From Clostridia bacterium (GTDB taxonomy: Bacteria > Bacillota_A > Clostridia > Christensenellales > Borkfalkiaceae): a DNA stretch of 18,965 nucleotides. Shown in pieces: positions 6,967 through 14,853 of this stretch (position 1 is its first letter; the number at the start of each line of letters is the position of its first letter). The notes under the pieces are model-generated. The model searched no databases, was not told the DNA's origin, and saw nothing but the letters and a program-made list of their open reading frames with translations. The stretch covers positions 1 through 18,965 of the forward strand of contig JAFTQY010000067.1 of NCBI GenBank assembly GCA_017462505.1, written 5' to 3'. The translations under genes were made by a program, and so were the position numbers.

Positions 6967-7765
6967 ATCCGTTTAATTTTGTAATTTGAAAAGTTTTCCC
7001 TATACGTTCGTACTTTGCGGGCGTTAGCTCGTTATAAGTAAGCGTTTCCCACGGACTGTCCTTTACGATCTCTTTTATCGCCGAAAGATTTTCCTTTGTG
7101 TCCGTCACCCCCGCGATCAAGGGCGTGCGCAAAAGATAGGGTTTTCCGCTTTCGCGCAGAATCTCCAAGTTCTTTAAAATCGGCTTATTCGATACGCCCG
7201 TATACTTGATATGTTCGTTTTCGTCCGCAAGTTTCACGTCAAACATAACGTAATCCATACGCGCGATCACGCGGGAAAACAAATCTCCATCCGCATACCC
7301 GCAGGTTTCCAATGCCGTATGTACCTGCAAACCGTCCAAATATTCGAGTATTTTCTCCCCCTGCATCAGCGGTTCGCCGCCCGTAAAGGTGATACCGTCC
7401 CGTCCTTTAAACAGGCGTTCTTGCCGCCGTACAACGCTTAAAAATTCTTCTTTTTGCAAATCCCGTACGGACAAGCTCAAAGCCCCCGTCGGACATTTTT
7501 CCACGCACAAGCCGCAATGATTGCATTTCGCTCTGTCTATCGTATGCCCTTCCGCAAAGGTATGCGCACCATTTGAACAAGCCGCGCAAAGCCCGCACCC
7601 GATACACTTTGCCTTATCATAAATAAGCACAGGCAAAAATGTATGCGTTTCGGGGTTATGACACCACGTACACCTGAGCGGACATCCCGCGAGAAATATC
7701 GACGTACGCATTCGCGGTCCGTCGTGCAAAGAAAAATTTTGGATATTGCAAATCTTTAAGCCCAT
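6965..7765 (-). CDS. Glycyl radical enzyme activase (radical SAM, PflA-like, with ferredoxin insert)
   Basis: Radical SAM enzyme of 266 residues that installs the glycyl radical on its partner, here the C-terminal glycyl radical protein encoded immediately upstream. The SAM-cluster motif is CPLRCTWC (Cys28, 32, 35), then TFTGGEPL (about 127-134), as in PflA-type activases. Between them is the two-cluster ferredoxin insert usual in non-PFL activases: CIGCGLCAAC (54-63) and CNHCGLCVEKC (81-91). The first has CxxC-xx-C-xx-C spacing, one residue shorter than the usual CxxCxxCxxxC, but the DNA reading is unambiguous. GGAG lies about 9 nt before the ATG, which overlaps the end of the upstream gene by 10 nt, so translation is coupled. 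The length is slightly short for activases with inserts but the reading frame is complete. Confidence 0.9.
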   Translation of the reverse strand: MGLKICNIQNFSLHDGPRMRTSIFLAGCPLRCTWCHNPETHTFLPVLIYDKAKCIGCGLCAACSNGAHTFAEGHTIDRAKCNHCGLCVEKCPTGALSLSVRDLQKEEFLSVVRRQERLFKGRDGITFTGGEPLMQGEKILEYLDGLQVHTALETCGYADGDLFSRVIARMDYVMFDVKLADENEHIKYTGVSNKPILKNLEILRESGKPYLLRTPLIAGVTDTKENLSAIKEIVKDSPWETLTYNELTPAKYERIGKTFQITKLNG

Positions 7766-8718
7766 GACGACTGCTCCGCAGATAATCTAGTGATAAACTC
7801 GTTTTGATATTCTTCGGACAGCAAGACGAACGGTGCGGAAAATCCGCAAACTCTGACGATGATATGTCCGTAATTTTCGGGGTCTTTTTGCGCCGCAAGT
7901 AACGTTTCACGGCTCACGCAATTGGGCTGTATCGCCTGCACGCCGCACTCCGCCGTCGCATAGAAGAACTCCGTCAACGTTTCTCTGTCCATTTTTCCCG
8001 CGGGCAACGTCACCGTCAACGAAGTGTTGCCTGCGTATGTTTTCAGATCTATATACCGCAAGCTGTCCAAAATCTCCGTCACGGAAACGGGTTTTTGGAA
8101 TCGGGACGGCGAAAGCCCCATACTCAAATAATCCCCGTCCTTTCTGCCGTTAGGCGTAGCTTTCGTTTCCCTCCCCGTGAAAATCACTTCGGTATACTGG
8201 TTAGATCCAATGCAGAATTCCCCGCCCCACGACGTAGGCAGCCCGCGCGAAATCTCGTATAAATCGTTCAAAAGTCTGCCCGCCAAACGGGAAGATTCTT
8301 CCGATCCGTCGCCGTACGAAGGAGCATTTATCGCCATTTGGCGCAACGTTTCGTTGGTCCAGTTTTCACGGCACCGATCGAAAAGCTCCGCCATCGTGCA
8401 CACTTTTTTCTCTAAACACAACGTTTTGATCACCAACAGCGAATCAAAAAAATCGCCTAAGTAGGAAAAATAAATACATTCTTGGTTGTATTTCCCTGCG
8501 CCGTTCGTAATATCGGTGCGCTTGGGAATACAAGGCTGCATCAACGCAGACAGCGCGCACAACGGATTGACGTTATGCCACTCACGCGCGCCGCGGCTCA
8601 TCGGTAACGCCTTGCGCATAAGCAATTTCTTTAAATACCCCATATACACGGAATATAAGATTTCAAAATCTTCAATATTTTCAAAGCCTTCGTATTCCAG
8701 CTCACGTTCTTCCATCAA
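7756..8718 (-). CDS. C-terminal glycyl-radical fragment of a pyruvate formate-lyase family enzyme
   Basis: A 320-residue ORF matching only the last two fifths of a glycyl radical enzyme (normally about 750-850 residues). Visible family segments: TDITNGAGKYNQ, an APSYGDGSEE stretch, ATPNGRKDGDYLSMGLSPS, and the radical motif RVCGFSAPFVLLSEEYQ with the predicted radical Gly at residue 292; the consensus is RVxGYS, so Phe replaces Tyr. The N-terminal barrel and the loop with the catalytic thiyl Cys are absent. The frame is closed upstream by TAG at 8737-8739, and no missing part is found on either strand nearby. Start is uncertain: TTG at 8718 or ATG at 8715, neither with a convincing ribosome site. 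It overlaps the activase gene by 10 nt. Either a decaying remnant left by a deletion, or (less likely) a GrcA-like radical-domain protein. Confidence 0.8.
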   Translation of the reverse strand: MMEERELEYEGFENIEDFEILYSVYMGYLKKLLMRKALPMSRGAREWHNVNPLCALSALMQPCIPKRTDITNGAGKYNQECIYFSYLGDFFDSLLVIKTLCLEKKVCTMAELFDRCRENWTNETLRQMAINAPSYGDGSEESSRLAGRLLNDLYEISRGLPTSWGGEFCIGSNQYTEVIFTGRETKATPNGRKDGDYLSMGLSPSRFQKPVSVTEILDSLRYIDLKTYAGNTSLTVTLPAGKMDRETLTEFFYATAECGVQAIQPNCVSRETLLAAQKDPENYGHIIVRVCGFSAPFVLLSEEYQNEFITRLSAEQSSWA

Positions 8719-8744
8719 ATCGTATTGACGGTGGAACTATACTC

Positions 8745-9501
8745 ATGTTGATAACGAAAATATCCGCCGTCTATCCTTATCAAACGGCACGCACGGCTTG
8801 GGAAAACGTCGGTCCGCGACAAACACACTTCCTTGCCTATCAAATTTCAGGCACGTACGACCATAGCGTAAACGGCAAAACGTATTCAGTTGCGCCCGAC
8901 TGTCTATTTTTTGTCAATCAAAAGGACAGTTATACGGTCAAATGCCGCGAAAAGGGTCGTCCGATTTGCGTATCCTTTTGCGCGGATACCCAGCTTCCCA
9001 CCAGCGTTTGGGATACGCGCGCCAACCCTGTTGTGTATAATCTTTTTTTGCGGCTACTACAAATTAAAAATTTGCAAAACGAAAGCAATTATTATCTCGC
9101 TTTTTTCCATTCTATACGAAATCTTTTCCATTGTTTGCAAAACGGAACGCCCTCACGCGCTTACCGACCGTCCGATTGAAAATATCGAACTCGCTGTCGA
9201 GTATATTTCCGAGCACCTTGCAAGCGAGAATATCAAAACCGCAAAGCTTGCACAGCTTTGCGGTATTAGTGAAAAATATTTCCGAACTTTGTTTAAACGG
9301 CGTTTCGGCGTAACGCCCACGCAATATATTATCGAATTGCGATTGCAAACCGCCGTTAAATTTCTCGGTTACGGCGGTTTCACGGTCGCCGAGATCGCCG
9401 ATATGGTCGGTATCCCCGACGTGTATTATTTTAGTAAGCTTTTTAAGAAAACTTTCGGGGTTTCTCCCTCTAAATTCCACGGCAATCTGAAAACGGAATA
9501 A
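8745..9501 (+). pseudogene. AraC-family transcriptional regulator, interrupted by a frameshift
   Basis: Frame 1 from ATG 8745 encodes a cupin-like sensor domain (HFLAYQISGTYDHSVNGKTY...APDCLFFVNQKD) and continues to a TGA at 9177-9179. The next frame (+1) then carries a full two-helix AraC DNA-binding domain: KTAKLAQLCGISEKYFRTLF and FTVAEIADMVGIPDVYYFSK, ending FGVSPSKFHGNLKTE, TAA at 9499. The shift needed is +1 nt and falls about 9145-9175, after LFHCLQNGT. Joined, the product would be about 250 residues, a normal AraC length. A weak GGTGGA lies 9 nt before the ATG. It faces the glycyl radical fragment with only 26 nt between start codons, so it was probably its regulator (inference). Sequencing error is an alternative to real inactivation. 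Confidence 0.83.
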
Positions 9502-9506
9502 CCAAA

Positions 9507-9539
9507 ACGCGCCCTGAGGCAAGCCGCCTTGGGGCGCGT
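9507..9539. terminator. Bidirectional terminator between araC-like gene and the mal operon
   Basis: ACGCGCCC (9507-9514) pairs with GGGCGCGT (9532-9539), with an inner AGGC/GCCT stem. AAAA precedes it and AATTTT follows, so it can terminate both the regulator (plus) and the permease gene (minus), whose stop is at 9545-9547. Confidence 0.75.
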
Positions 9540-9544
9540 CAATT

Positions 9545-10417
9545 TTACCCTTTTACCGCACCGCTGGTCACGCCCTCGACGTAATAGCGTTGCATACTCA
9601 TAAACAGCGTAACGATAATCCCGCCGACCACGAACGCACCCGCGCAAAAGACGGTGAAATTGTCGTTAAAGCTATTTTTCTCCGCGTTGATCATCTTGTA
9701 CAAACCCAGCGCGACGGTGTATTTTTCCCGATCGCTGATAATCGTATTGACAAAGATAAAATCGCACCACGGCGAAATAAACGAAGTCAGCACCGTATAG
9801 ACGATAATCGGCTTTGCCAGCGGCAAAACGATTTTTGCAAAGATCATAGGTTGGCTTGCTCCGTCCAAGATCGCCGCCTCTTCCATGGCTTTTGGTATGG
9901 TATCGAAAAAGCCCTTGCAGATATAGTACGACAACGCCGCGCTACCCGAATATACCATGATAAGCGCTACGAGCGAGTTTGTCAAATTCATGGCTTTTAG
10001 AATAAAATACACGGCGATCATACTCATAAACCCGGGGAACATACCAAGCACCAGCAATACGTTCATAATCGGCTTTCGGAGCTTAAAACGCAGGCGGGAC
10101 AACGCGTAGCTGACCATCAAAATAAAGACGGTCGTTAAGGCGCAGGACGACACGGAAACGATCATGGTATTGCCCAGCCACGTCGGGAACATGGTATTCT
10201 TGAAAAGGCGGGAAAAGTTTCCAAAGCCCAGCCGCAAATTATCGGGCACGAGAGTATTGATAATCCCCGTTGACGGCGTGATACGGAACGCCGTATACAC
10301 CAGATAACAAATGGGCAACACCCACAGCACGCCAAGCGTAGCTAGCAAAGCGTACACAAAAGCGTTTGCCGTTCTTCTTCGCCATTTTGCCAAAGAGATT
10401 TTTTTGCTTTTTATCAT
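9545..10417 (-). CDS. malG: Sugar ABC transporter permease, MalG/GanQ-like
   Basis: Inner membrane subunit of 290 residues for an oligosaccharide importer. The start is ATG at 10417, overlapping the MalF stop as ATGA with a GAGGGGG ribosome site; a longer open frame upstream lies entirely inside the MalF gene and is out of frame with it. About six membrane segments are visible (first: NAFVYALLATLGVLWVLPICYL). The EAA coupling loop reads EEAAILDGASQPMIFAKIVL followed by PLAKPI, the usual pattern for MalG. The C-terminus QRYYVEGVTSGAVKG is the standard MalG ending. It is the last gene of the transporter operon and precedes a terminator. The symbol reflects family membership; maltose or maltodextrin specificity is inferred from malQ. 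Confidence 0.9.
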   Translation of the reverse strand: MIKSKKISLAKWRRRTANAFVYALLATLGVLWVLPICYLVYTAFRITPSTGIINTLVPDNLRLGFGNFSRLFKNTMFPTWLGNTMIVSVSSCALTTVFILMVSYALSRLRFKLRKPIMNVLLVLGMFPGFMSMIAVYFILKAMNLTNSLVALIMVYSGSAALSYYICKGFFDTIPKAMEEAAILDGASQPMIFAKIVLPLAKPIIVYTVLTSFISPWCDFIFVNTIISDREKYTVALGLYKMINAEKNSFNDNFTVFCAGAFVVGGIIVTLFMSMQRYYVEGVTSGAVKG

Positions 10418-11820
10418 TGAAAAGCCCCCTCGTTTTTCGCCGCCGACGTACGGTTGAAAGTGATCAGCGACAATACTGCGCTGATGATAAAGATCACGAT
10501 ACCGATCACAGACGCTACGTTGTATTTCGGGTTGCGGTCGGTCGTAAGACGGTACAGCCAAGTTACGAGCAAATCGGTCGATTGCGCCTGCGTGCCGCCG
10601 CCGTAGTGCACGTTGTCCACAGGCCCGCCGCCCGTCAATAGCCATATCACGTTAAAGTTGTTGATATTTCCCACGAACTGCGTAATCAAATACGGCGTTG
10701 TGATATGGAGCATATACGGCAAGGTGATATGGAAGAAAATCTTCACCGCGTTCGCCCCGTCGATACGCGCCGCCTCGTAAAAATCGGTGGGAATATTTAA
10801 GAGTATCCCCGAACACATGAGCAAGGTATACGGCACGCCGATCCAAATATTGACGAGAATGATTATCACTCTTGGCAGTAAAGCCAAATGCCGCGCGTCG
10901 GTCAACCATAAAATATTCGTCCCCAAAATCTTGTTTAAAATCCCGTCGCTGTCGAGTATCTTTTGCATCAACAGCAGCGTAACGAACTGCGGAATGGCGA
11001 TCGCGATCACGAACATCGTCCGCCAAAGGAGCTTTAACTTGATCCCCTTTTTGTTGATGATCATGGCGATCGCTAGCCCCAAGAAATAGTTGGTAAACGT
11101 CGCGAAAAACGCCCAAATAAACGTCCATACCAGCACCCGTAAAAATACGAAAGCAAACCCACTCGTACCCCCCGAAAGGGAAAACAGCGTTTTAAAGTTA
11201 GCAAAGCCCACCCAATCGAACAGTTTTCCCGGCGGCATGTGCGCATAGTTATAGTTGGTGAATGCGATCAGCACCATAAATACGAGCGGCATCACCGTAA
11301 ATATCAGCAAACCGATAAAGGGCAAAATGAGCAAGGGCGCGTAAAAATGCTCGTTCAACAACGCCCGTATATCCTCTTGAAATCTTGCTACGTTCTCCCC
11401 TCTGCGGCGGCGCAGGTCGTTTTCATAGCTACCCCTGACGTTCATCGTCCATATCCACAAAAACACCAACGCGACAATGATGCTCACCACGCCGTACAAA
11501 AGTATCAAAAAGCTGTTGTCGCCCTTTATCCTTTCAAAGATCTGCAATTCCTCGTTCCAATGCTCGCCCGAGAGCTTCGTGCCGAGATTTCCCGAAAATA
11601 AATGCCCGATATACCGCCCGCCGAAAAAGAGCATATATAACACGAACGCCAGCTCTATCAGCATATAAATAACGCCTTTTACGATTTGTCCGCGCGCGAT
11701 TTGCCCAAAGCCCATAAACGGGAAGGAAAGCCGCGTATATGCCGATCCGTCCTTAAACGCATACACGGTTTTCGGCAATACCGTCGGCTTTTTTCGATTT
11801 TTTATCGTCCGTTCTTCCAC
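10414..11820 (-). CDS. malF: Sugar ABC transporter permease, MalF/GanP-like
   Basis: Inner membrane subunit of 468 residues, pairing with the MalG-like protein. It starts with GTG at 11820, supported by AGGGGGGAAAG immediately upstream. The long N-terminal region contains two or three extra membrane segments (VKGVIYMLIELAFVLYML; FLILLYGVVSIIVALVFLWI) and a soluble segment before the core, as in Gram-positive MalF proteins. The core has GLANF-like spacing (WVGFANFKTLF) and the EAA loop YEAARIDGANAVKIFFHITL (about 348-367) followed by P. A Gly/Pro loop, LTGGGPVDN, is typical of the family. The C-terminal residues overlap the MalG start. It lies 27 nt after the binding protein gene. Confidence 0.92.
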   Translation of the reverse strand: MEERTIKNRKKPTVLPKTVYAFKDGSAYTRLSFPFMGFGQIARGQIVKGVIYMLIELAFVLYMLFFGGRYIGHLFSGNLGTKLSGEHWNEELQIFERIKGDNSFLILLYGVVSIIVALVFLWIWTMNVRGSYENDLRRRRGENVARFQEDIRALLNEHFYAPLLILPFIGLLIFTVMPLVFMVLIAFTNYNYAHMPPGKLFDWVGFANFKTLFSLSGGTSGFAFVFLRVLVWTFIWAFFATFTNYFLGLAIAMIINKKGIKLKLLWRTMFVIAIAIPQFVTLLLMQKILDSDGILNKILGTNILWLTDARHLALLPRVIIILVNIWIGVPYTLLMCSGILLNIPTDFYEAARIDGANAVKIFFHITLPYMLHITTPYLITQFVGNINNFNVIWLLTGGGPVDNVHYGGGTQAQSTDLLVTWLYRLTTDRNPKYNVASVIGIVIFIISAVLSLITFNRTSAAKNEGAFQ

Positions 11821-11847
11821 CTTTCCCCCCTAATTATCCGACGGATT

Positions 11848-13134
11848 TTAATTCGTCTGCGTATTTTGCCCCGTCTGTCCTTTCGTCGTTGTGGATTTGA
11901 TCGCCGCAACGCACGCATTGAGCTGCGCCGTCAAATTAAAACCGCCGCCCTGCGCGCCCGTCACCATCGCTACGCCCAAGCCCTCCATGGGCACCCACAG
12001 CGTAGAGGGCACGTTTTTCTGCGTTTTACTGTGCTGTAACTGCTGCGTGATCGCCTTTGCGCAAATGTCCGCCTGTACCCGCTCGTCTTGACGCGCCTGT
12101 GTGTCCGTCGGCACAAAGCCACGCATTTCAAAATGCTTGATCTGGTTTTCACGGTTGGTGTAGAATTCCGCAAAATCCATCGCCGCCGTCTTGTTTGCCG
12201 AATAATTGTTCACGCCCATCAGCTTATACCCCGCAAAGGAAACGAGCTGTACCTGCTCTTCCCCCGCAAGCCCTTTATTTAAAGTATACGTCGGCAATTT
12301 CGCCGCCGCAAAGTTATCCCCCAAATACCGTTCGATCGTCGTCTTGTTCCAGATCCCCGAAACCGCCGCCACGATCGAGCCGTCGCTAAAGCCCGCCGTG
12401 ATCTTGGAATCGTTTGCGTCCGCTTTCACGCGGCTGTCTTTGACGTAGTTCCACATCGCCTCGGTGACCGCCACGCCCGTTTCGTTGTTAAAATCGCACT
12501 CGATCGCCGTTTCCGCCAAGTTCGCGTTGTACGTCACGTCGTAGCCAAGCCCCTTGCCGAAATAAAAGGAAGACGAATACCAACCGTCCGTCATAGGGAA
12601 TGCAAATTGCTTGCTTGCGCTGCACTTGCTTAAAATCCCGTCCCAGCTCTGTACGTCCGTTTCCGTCAACACCGCTTTGTTATAATACAAAAAGAAAGTG
12701 TTGTCCGTATACGGTATACCGTATACCCCCTCTTGCCCGTTCACCGTCACCGTCGCGGAATCCATCGAATCCTCGGAATTTGCCCCTCTTACCCGTTCCA
12801 AGCGTTCCCCTGCGATACGGGCGAGCGCGTCGCCGTTGATCAGCTTAGGCAACTGGTCGTTCGGGCAGGAAAATACGTCCGCCGCATTTTCCACGTCGTT
12901 CAATATCCGCGTTGCGATATCATTTTCACCCTGAATATCAATGACGATACGGTAATCCTTATCGGGGTGTAACGCCTTGAAATCCTGCGCAACCTGCGTA
13001 GCGAACGGCTTATCCGCCTCCGATACCCAAACGGTGATCACCGTCCCGCCCGAATCCTTACCTTTACAGCCCACCAGCCCAAACGCCGATACCATGACCA
13101 GCGCGCCGCAGGCGATCTTCTTCATGTTTCTCAT
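11848..13134 (-). CDS. malE: Extracellular sugar-binding lipoprotein, MalE/MdxE-like
   Basis: Family 1 solute-binding protein, 428 residues, that would capture maltodextrins for the MalF/MalG permease. The signal peptide ends in a good lipobox, FGLVGC with Cys23. The mature part begins GTVITVWVSEADKPFATQVAQDF and has a DVFSCPNDQLPKL segment, typical of MalE-like proteins. ATG at 13134 is preferred over the Met three codons on: AGGGAG lies 8 nt upstream. The C-terminus is a Thr/Gln/Asn-rich tail. It is the first gene of the transporter unit; an intrinsic terminator lies between it and malQ, so it may have its own promoter or depend on readthrough. No ATPase gene (MsmX/MalK) is in the window, so a shared one elsewhere is likely. 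Confidence 0.9.
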   Translation of the reverse strand: MRNMKKIACGALVMVSAFGLVGCKGKDSGGTVITVWVSEADKPFATQVAQDFKALHPDKDYRIVIDIQGENDIATRILNDVENAADVFSCPNDQLPKLINGDALARIAGERLERVRGANSEDSMDSATVTVNGQEGVYGIPYTDNTFFLYYNKAVLTETDVQSWDGILSKCSASKQFAFPMTDGWYSSSFYFGKGLGYDVTYNANLAETAIECDFNNETGVAVTEAMWNYVKDSRVKADANDSKITAGFSDGSIVAAVSGIWNKTTIERYLGDNFAAAKLPTYTLNKGLAGEEQVQLVSFAGYKLMGVNNYSANKTAAMDFAEFYTNRENQIKHFEMRGFVPTDTQARQDERVQADICAKAITQQLQHSKTQKNVPSTLWVPMEGLGVAMVTGAQGGGFNLTAQLNACVAAIKSTTTKGQTGQNTQTN

Positions 13135-13216
13135 GCTTTTTTCTCCCTTCCCCTTTGCAGGGCTTTTCTCTTAGTGTTTCTTTTCCCCCCGCTTTTTATA
13201 CCCCTTGCAAAACAAA

Positions 13217-13247
13217 AAATCCCTCCCGTTTTTTACGAAAGAGATTT
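13217..13247 (-). terminator. Intrinsic terminator after malQ
   Basis: In minus-strand RNA a 13-bp stem with three G-U pairs (outer AAAUC/GAUUU, inner CGU/ACG) and a 5-A loop is followed by a run of six U. It lies about 29 nt after the malQ stop and 83 nt before the malE start, so it may limit readthrough from malQ into malEFG. Confidence 0.7.
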
Positions 13248-13275
13248 TCTTTGCTTTTAGTATAGTATTTGTTTT

Positions 13276-14787
13276 TTACCGACCGTAGTTTTCCGCCAAG
13301 CCCTTTAACCACGCCGCCTTTCTGCGCCCGAAATCTTCCATGGTAAATCGGAACGTCCAGTTTTGATTGCTGACCGTGGACGGCGCGTTCAGCCGCGCCT
13401 CTTCGCCAAAACACAAAACGTCGTGCATCGGCACGATCACCCTGTCCGCTTTGGAGGCAAACAGCAATTCGATAATACTGCGGCACTCGTCCTGCACCGT
13501 TTCCGTAAGGTAAGGCACATCCAACGCAAGGCATTGTTCTTCAAAATCCTTTTCAAACGCCTTTCTTGCGCTCTCGTCCATATTCTCCAAAAACGAACGC
13601 AAGGTTTCGTTATCGTGCGTGCCTGTGTACGCAACGCTGTTCCCGCCTACGAAATTCGTGGGCAAATATTCGTTTTCCTTATCGCCGTTAAAAGCGAACT
13701 CGAACACCTTCATACCGGGATAGCCCGTCGTTTTCATCAGCGTATATACGCCCTCGTCGAGGATACCCAAATCCTCTGCTACGATCGAGTAGTTTTCAAA
13801 CCCGTCGAAAAGCGCCGCTTTCGGTCCGTCCAGCCAAGCGCCGTCCTTTGCCGTGTCGCTATCCGTAGGCACGCCCCAGAACCGATCGAACGCGCGGAAA
13901 TGGTCGATACGGACGATATCGAACAAACTAAACGCGTATTCGATACGGTCGCGCCACCATTTGTACCCGTCCTTTTGCAGCTTTTCCCAGTCGTATACGG
14001 GATTCCCCCAAAGCTGTCCGTCCTCGGAAAACGCGTCGGGAGGCACGCCTGCGCGCAGAGCCAGGTTATCGTCGCCGTCCAGCATAAACAGCTCGCGGCG
14101 GTATTTCCACATTTCCACGCTGTCCTCCGCAACGTAAATGGGCATGTCGCCCATGATCTCGATACCCCGTTCGTGCGCGTACGCCTTTAACGCGTTCCAT
14201 TGTTTCAAAAAGATATATTGCGTGAATCGCCAAAACTCGATTTCGCTTTTGTGCTCGGCGATATACTCGTCCAAGCCCTTGCCTTCCGAGCTGCGGAACG
14301 GCTCTACCCAGCCCGTCCAAGGCGCATGAGAAAACTTCGTTTTCAAGGACATAAACAGCGCGTAATCGGCGTATTTTCCCTCGGCAAGAAAGGCTTTCCA
14401 CGACACGCAGTCCTTGTCAAACCGCGCAAACGCCTTTTCCAAAATTTTGATTTTATTTTCAAATTGCTTGCCGTAATCTACGCGGCGTTCATTATACGAC
14501 CATTCGACGGCGGTATAATCGCTCTCGTCCAAAAGCCCCTCCTTTACGAGCGTCGCAAAATCAATAAAATAGGGATTGAGCGCGTCGGACGCGCACGATT
14601 GATAGGGGCTGTCGCCGTATCCCGTCGGGAGCAAAGGCAACACCTGCCAAATTTTCATACCCGCCGAATACAGCCAATCGACGAACGCATACGCCCCCGC
14701 GCCGAGCGTACCGATCCCACAATCGGACGGCAACGACGACACCGGCATCAATATCCCTGCTTTCCGTTCCTTTTTTATTCCTTGCAT
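13276..14787 (-). CDS. malQ: 4-alpha-glucanotransferase (amylomaltase, GH77)
   Basis: Cytoplasmic disproportionating enzyme that transfers maltosyl and longer glucan units between maltodextrins, releasing glucose. I chose ATG at 14787 (503 residues): the protein then begins MQGIKKERKAGILMPVSSLP, the normal family N-terminus, with AGAGAGAGAA upstream; the longer TTG start at 14847 has no ribosome site and would overlap the cre-like box. Catalytic motifs: nucleophile Asp295 in RIDHFRAF, acid/base Glu338 in IVAEDLG, and Asp392 in YTGTHDNET. Substrate-loop LLPTGYGDSPYQS is intact. The gene follows the M50-like gene by 66 nt and precedes malEFG, so maltodextrin uptake and processing are co-located. 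Confidence 0.96.
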   Translation of the reverse strand: MQGIKKERKAGILMPVSSLPSDCGIGTLGAGAYAFVDWLYSAGMKIWQVLPLLPTGYGDSPYQSCASDALNPYFIDFATLVKEGLLDESDYTAVEWSYNERRVDYGKQFENKIKILEKAFARFDKDCVSWKAFLAEGKYADYALFMSLKTKFSHAPWTGWVEPFRSSEGKGLDEYIAEHKSEIEFWRFTQYIFLKQWNALKAYAHERGIEIMGDMPIYVAEDSVEMWKYRRELFMLDGDDNLALRAGVPPDAFSEDGQLWGNPVYDWEKLQKDGYKWWRDRIEYAFSLFDIVRIDHFRAFDRFWGVPTDSDTAKDGAWLDGPKAALFDGFENYSIVAEDLGILDEGVYTLMKTTGYPGMKVFEFAFNGDKENEYLPTNFVGGNSVAYTGTHDNETLRSFLENMDESARKAFEKDFEEQCLALDVPYLTETVQDECRSIIELLFASKADRVIVPMHDVLCFGEEARLNAPSTVSNQNWTFRFTMEDFGRRKAAWLKGLAENYGR

Positions 14788-14831
14788 ATTCTCTCTCTTT
14801 TTGGCTTGCCGAGCAAACCGATTTTTCGTAA

Positions 14832-14847
14832 GTGTGTCCGTTTTCAA
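14832..14847 (-). promoter_or_regulatory. Candidate CcpA catabolite-responsive element (cre) upstream of malQ
   Basis: The minus strand reads TTGAAAACGGACACAC, fitting the cre consensus WTGNAANCGNWNNCWW at every defined position but the last. It lies 45 nt before the malQ ATG, just after the M50-like gene. CcpA control of maltodextrin genes is established in Firmicutes; binding here is inferred. Confidence 0.5.
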
Positions 14848-14853
14848 CGGCTT

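Noticed and set aside
10418..10645. N-terminal extension of the MalG-like protein by 76 codons
   Set aside because: It lies wholly inside the MalF gene in another frame and looks unlike a permease; the ATGA overlap with a good ribosome site is the natural start.
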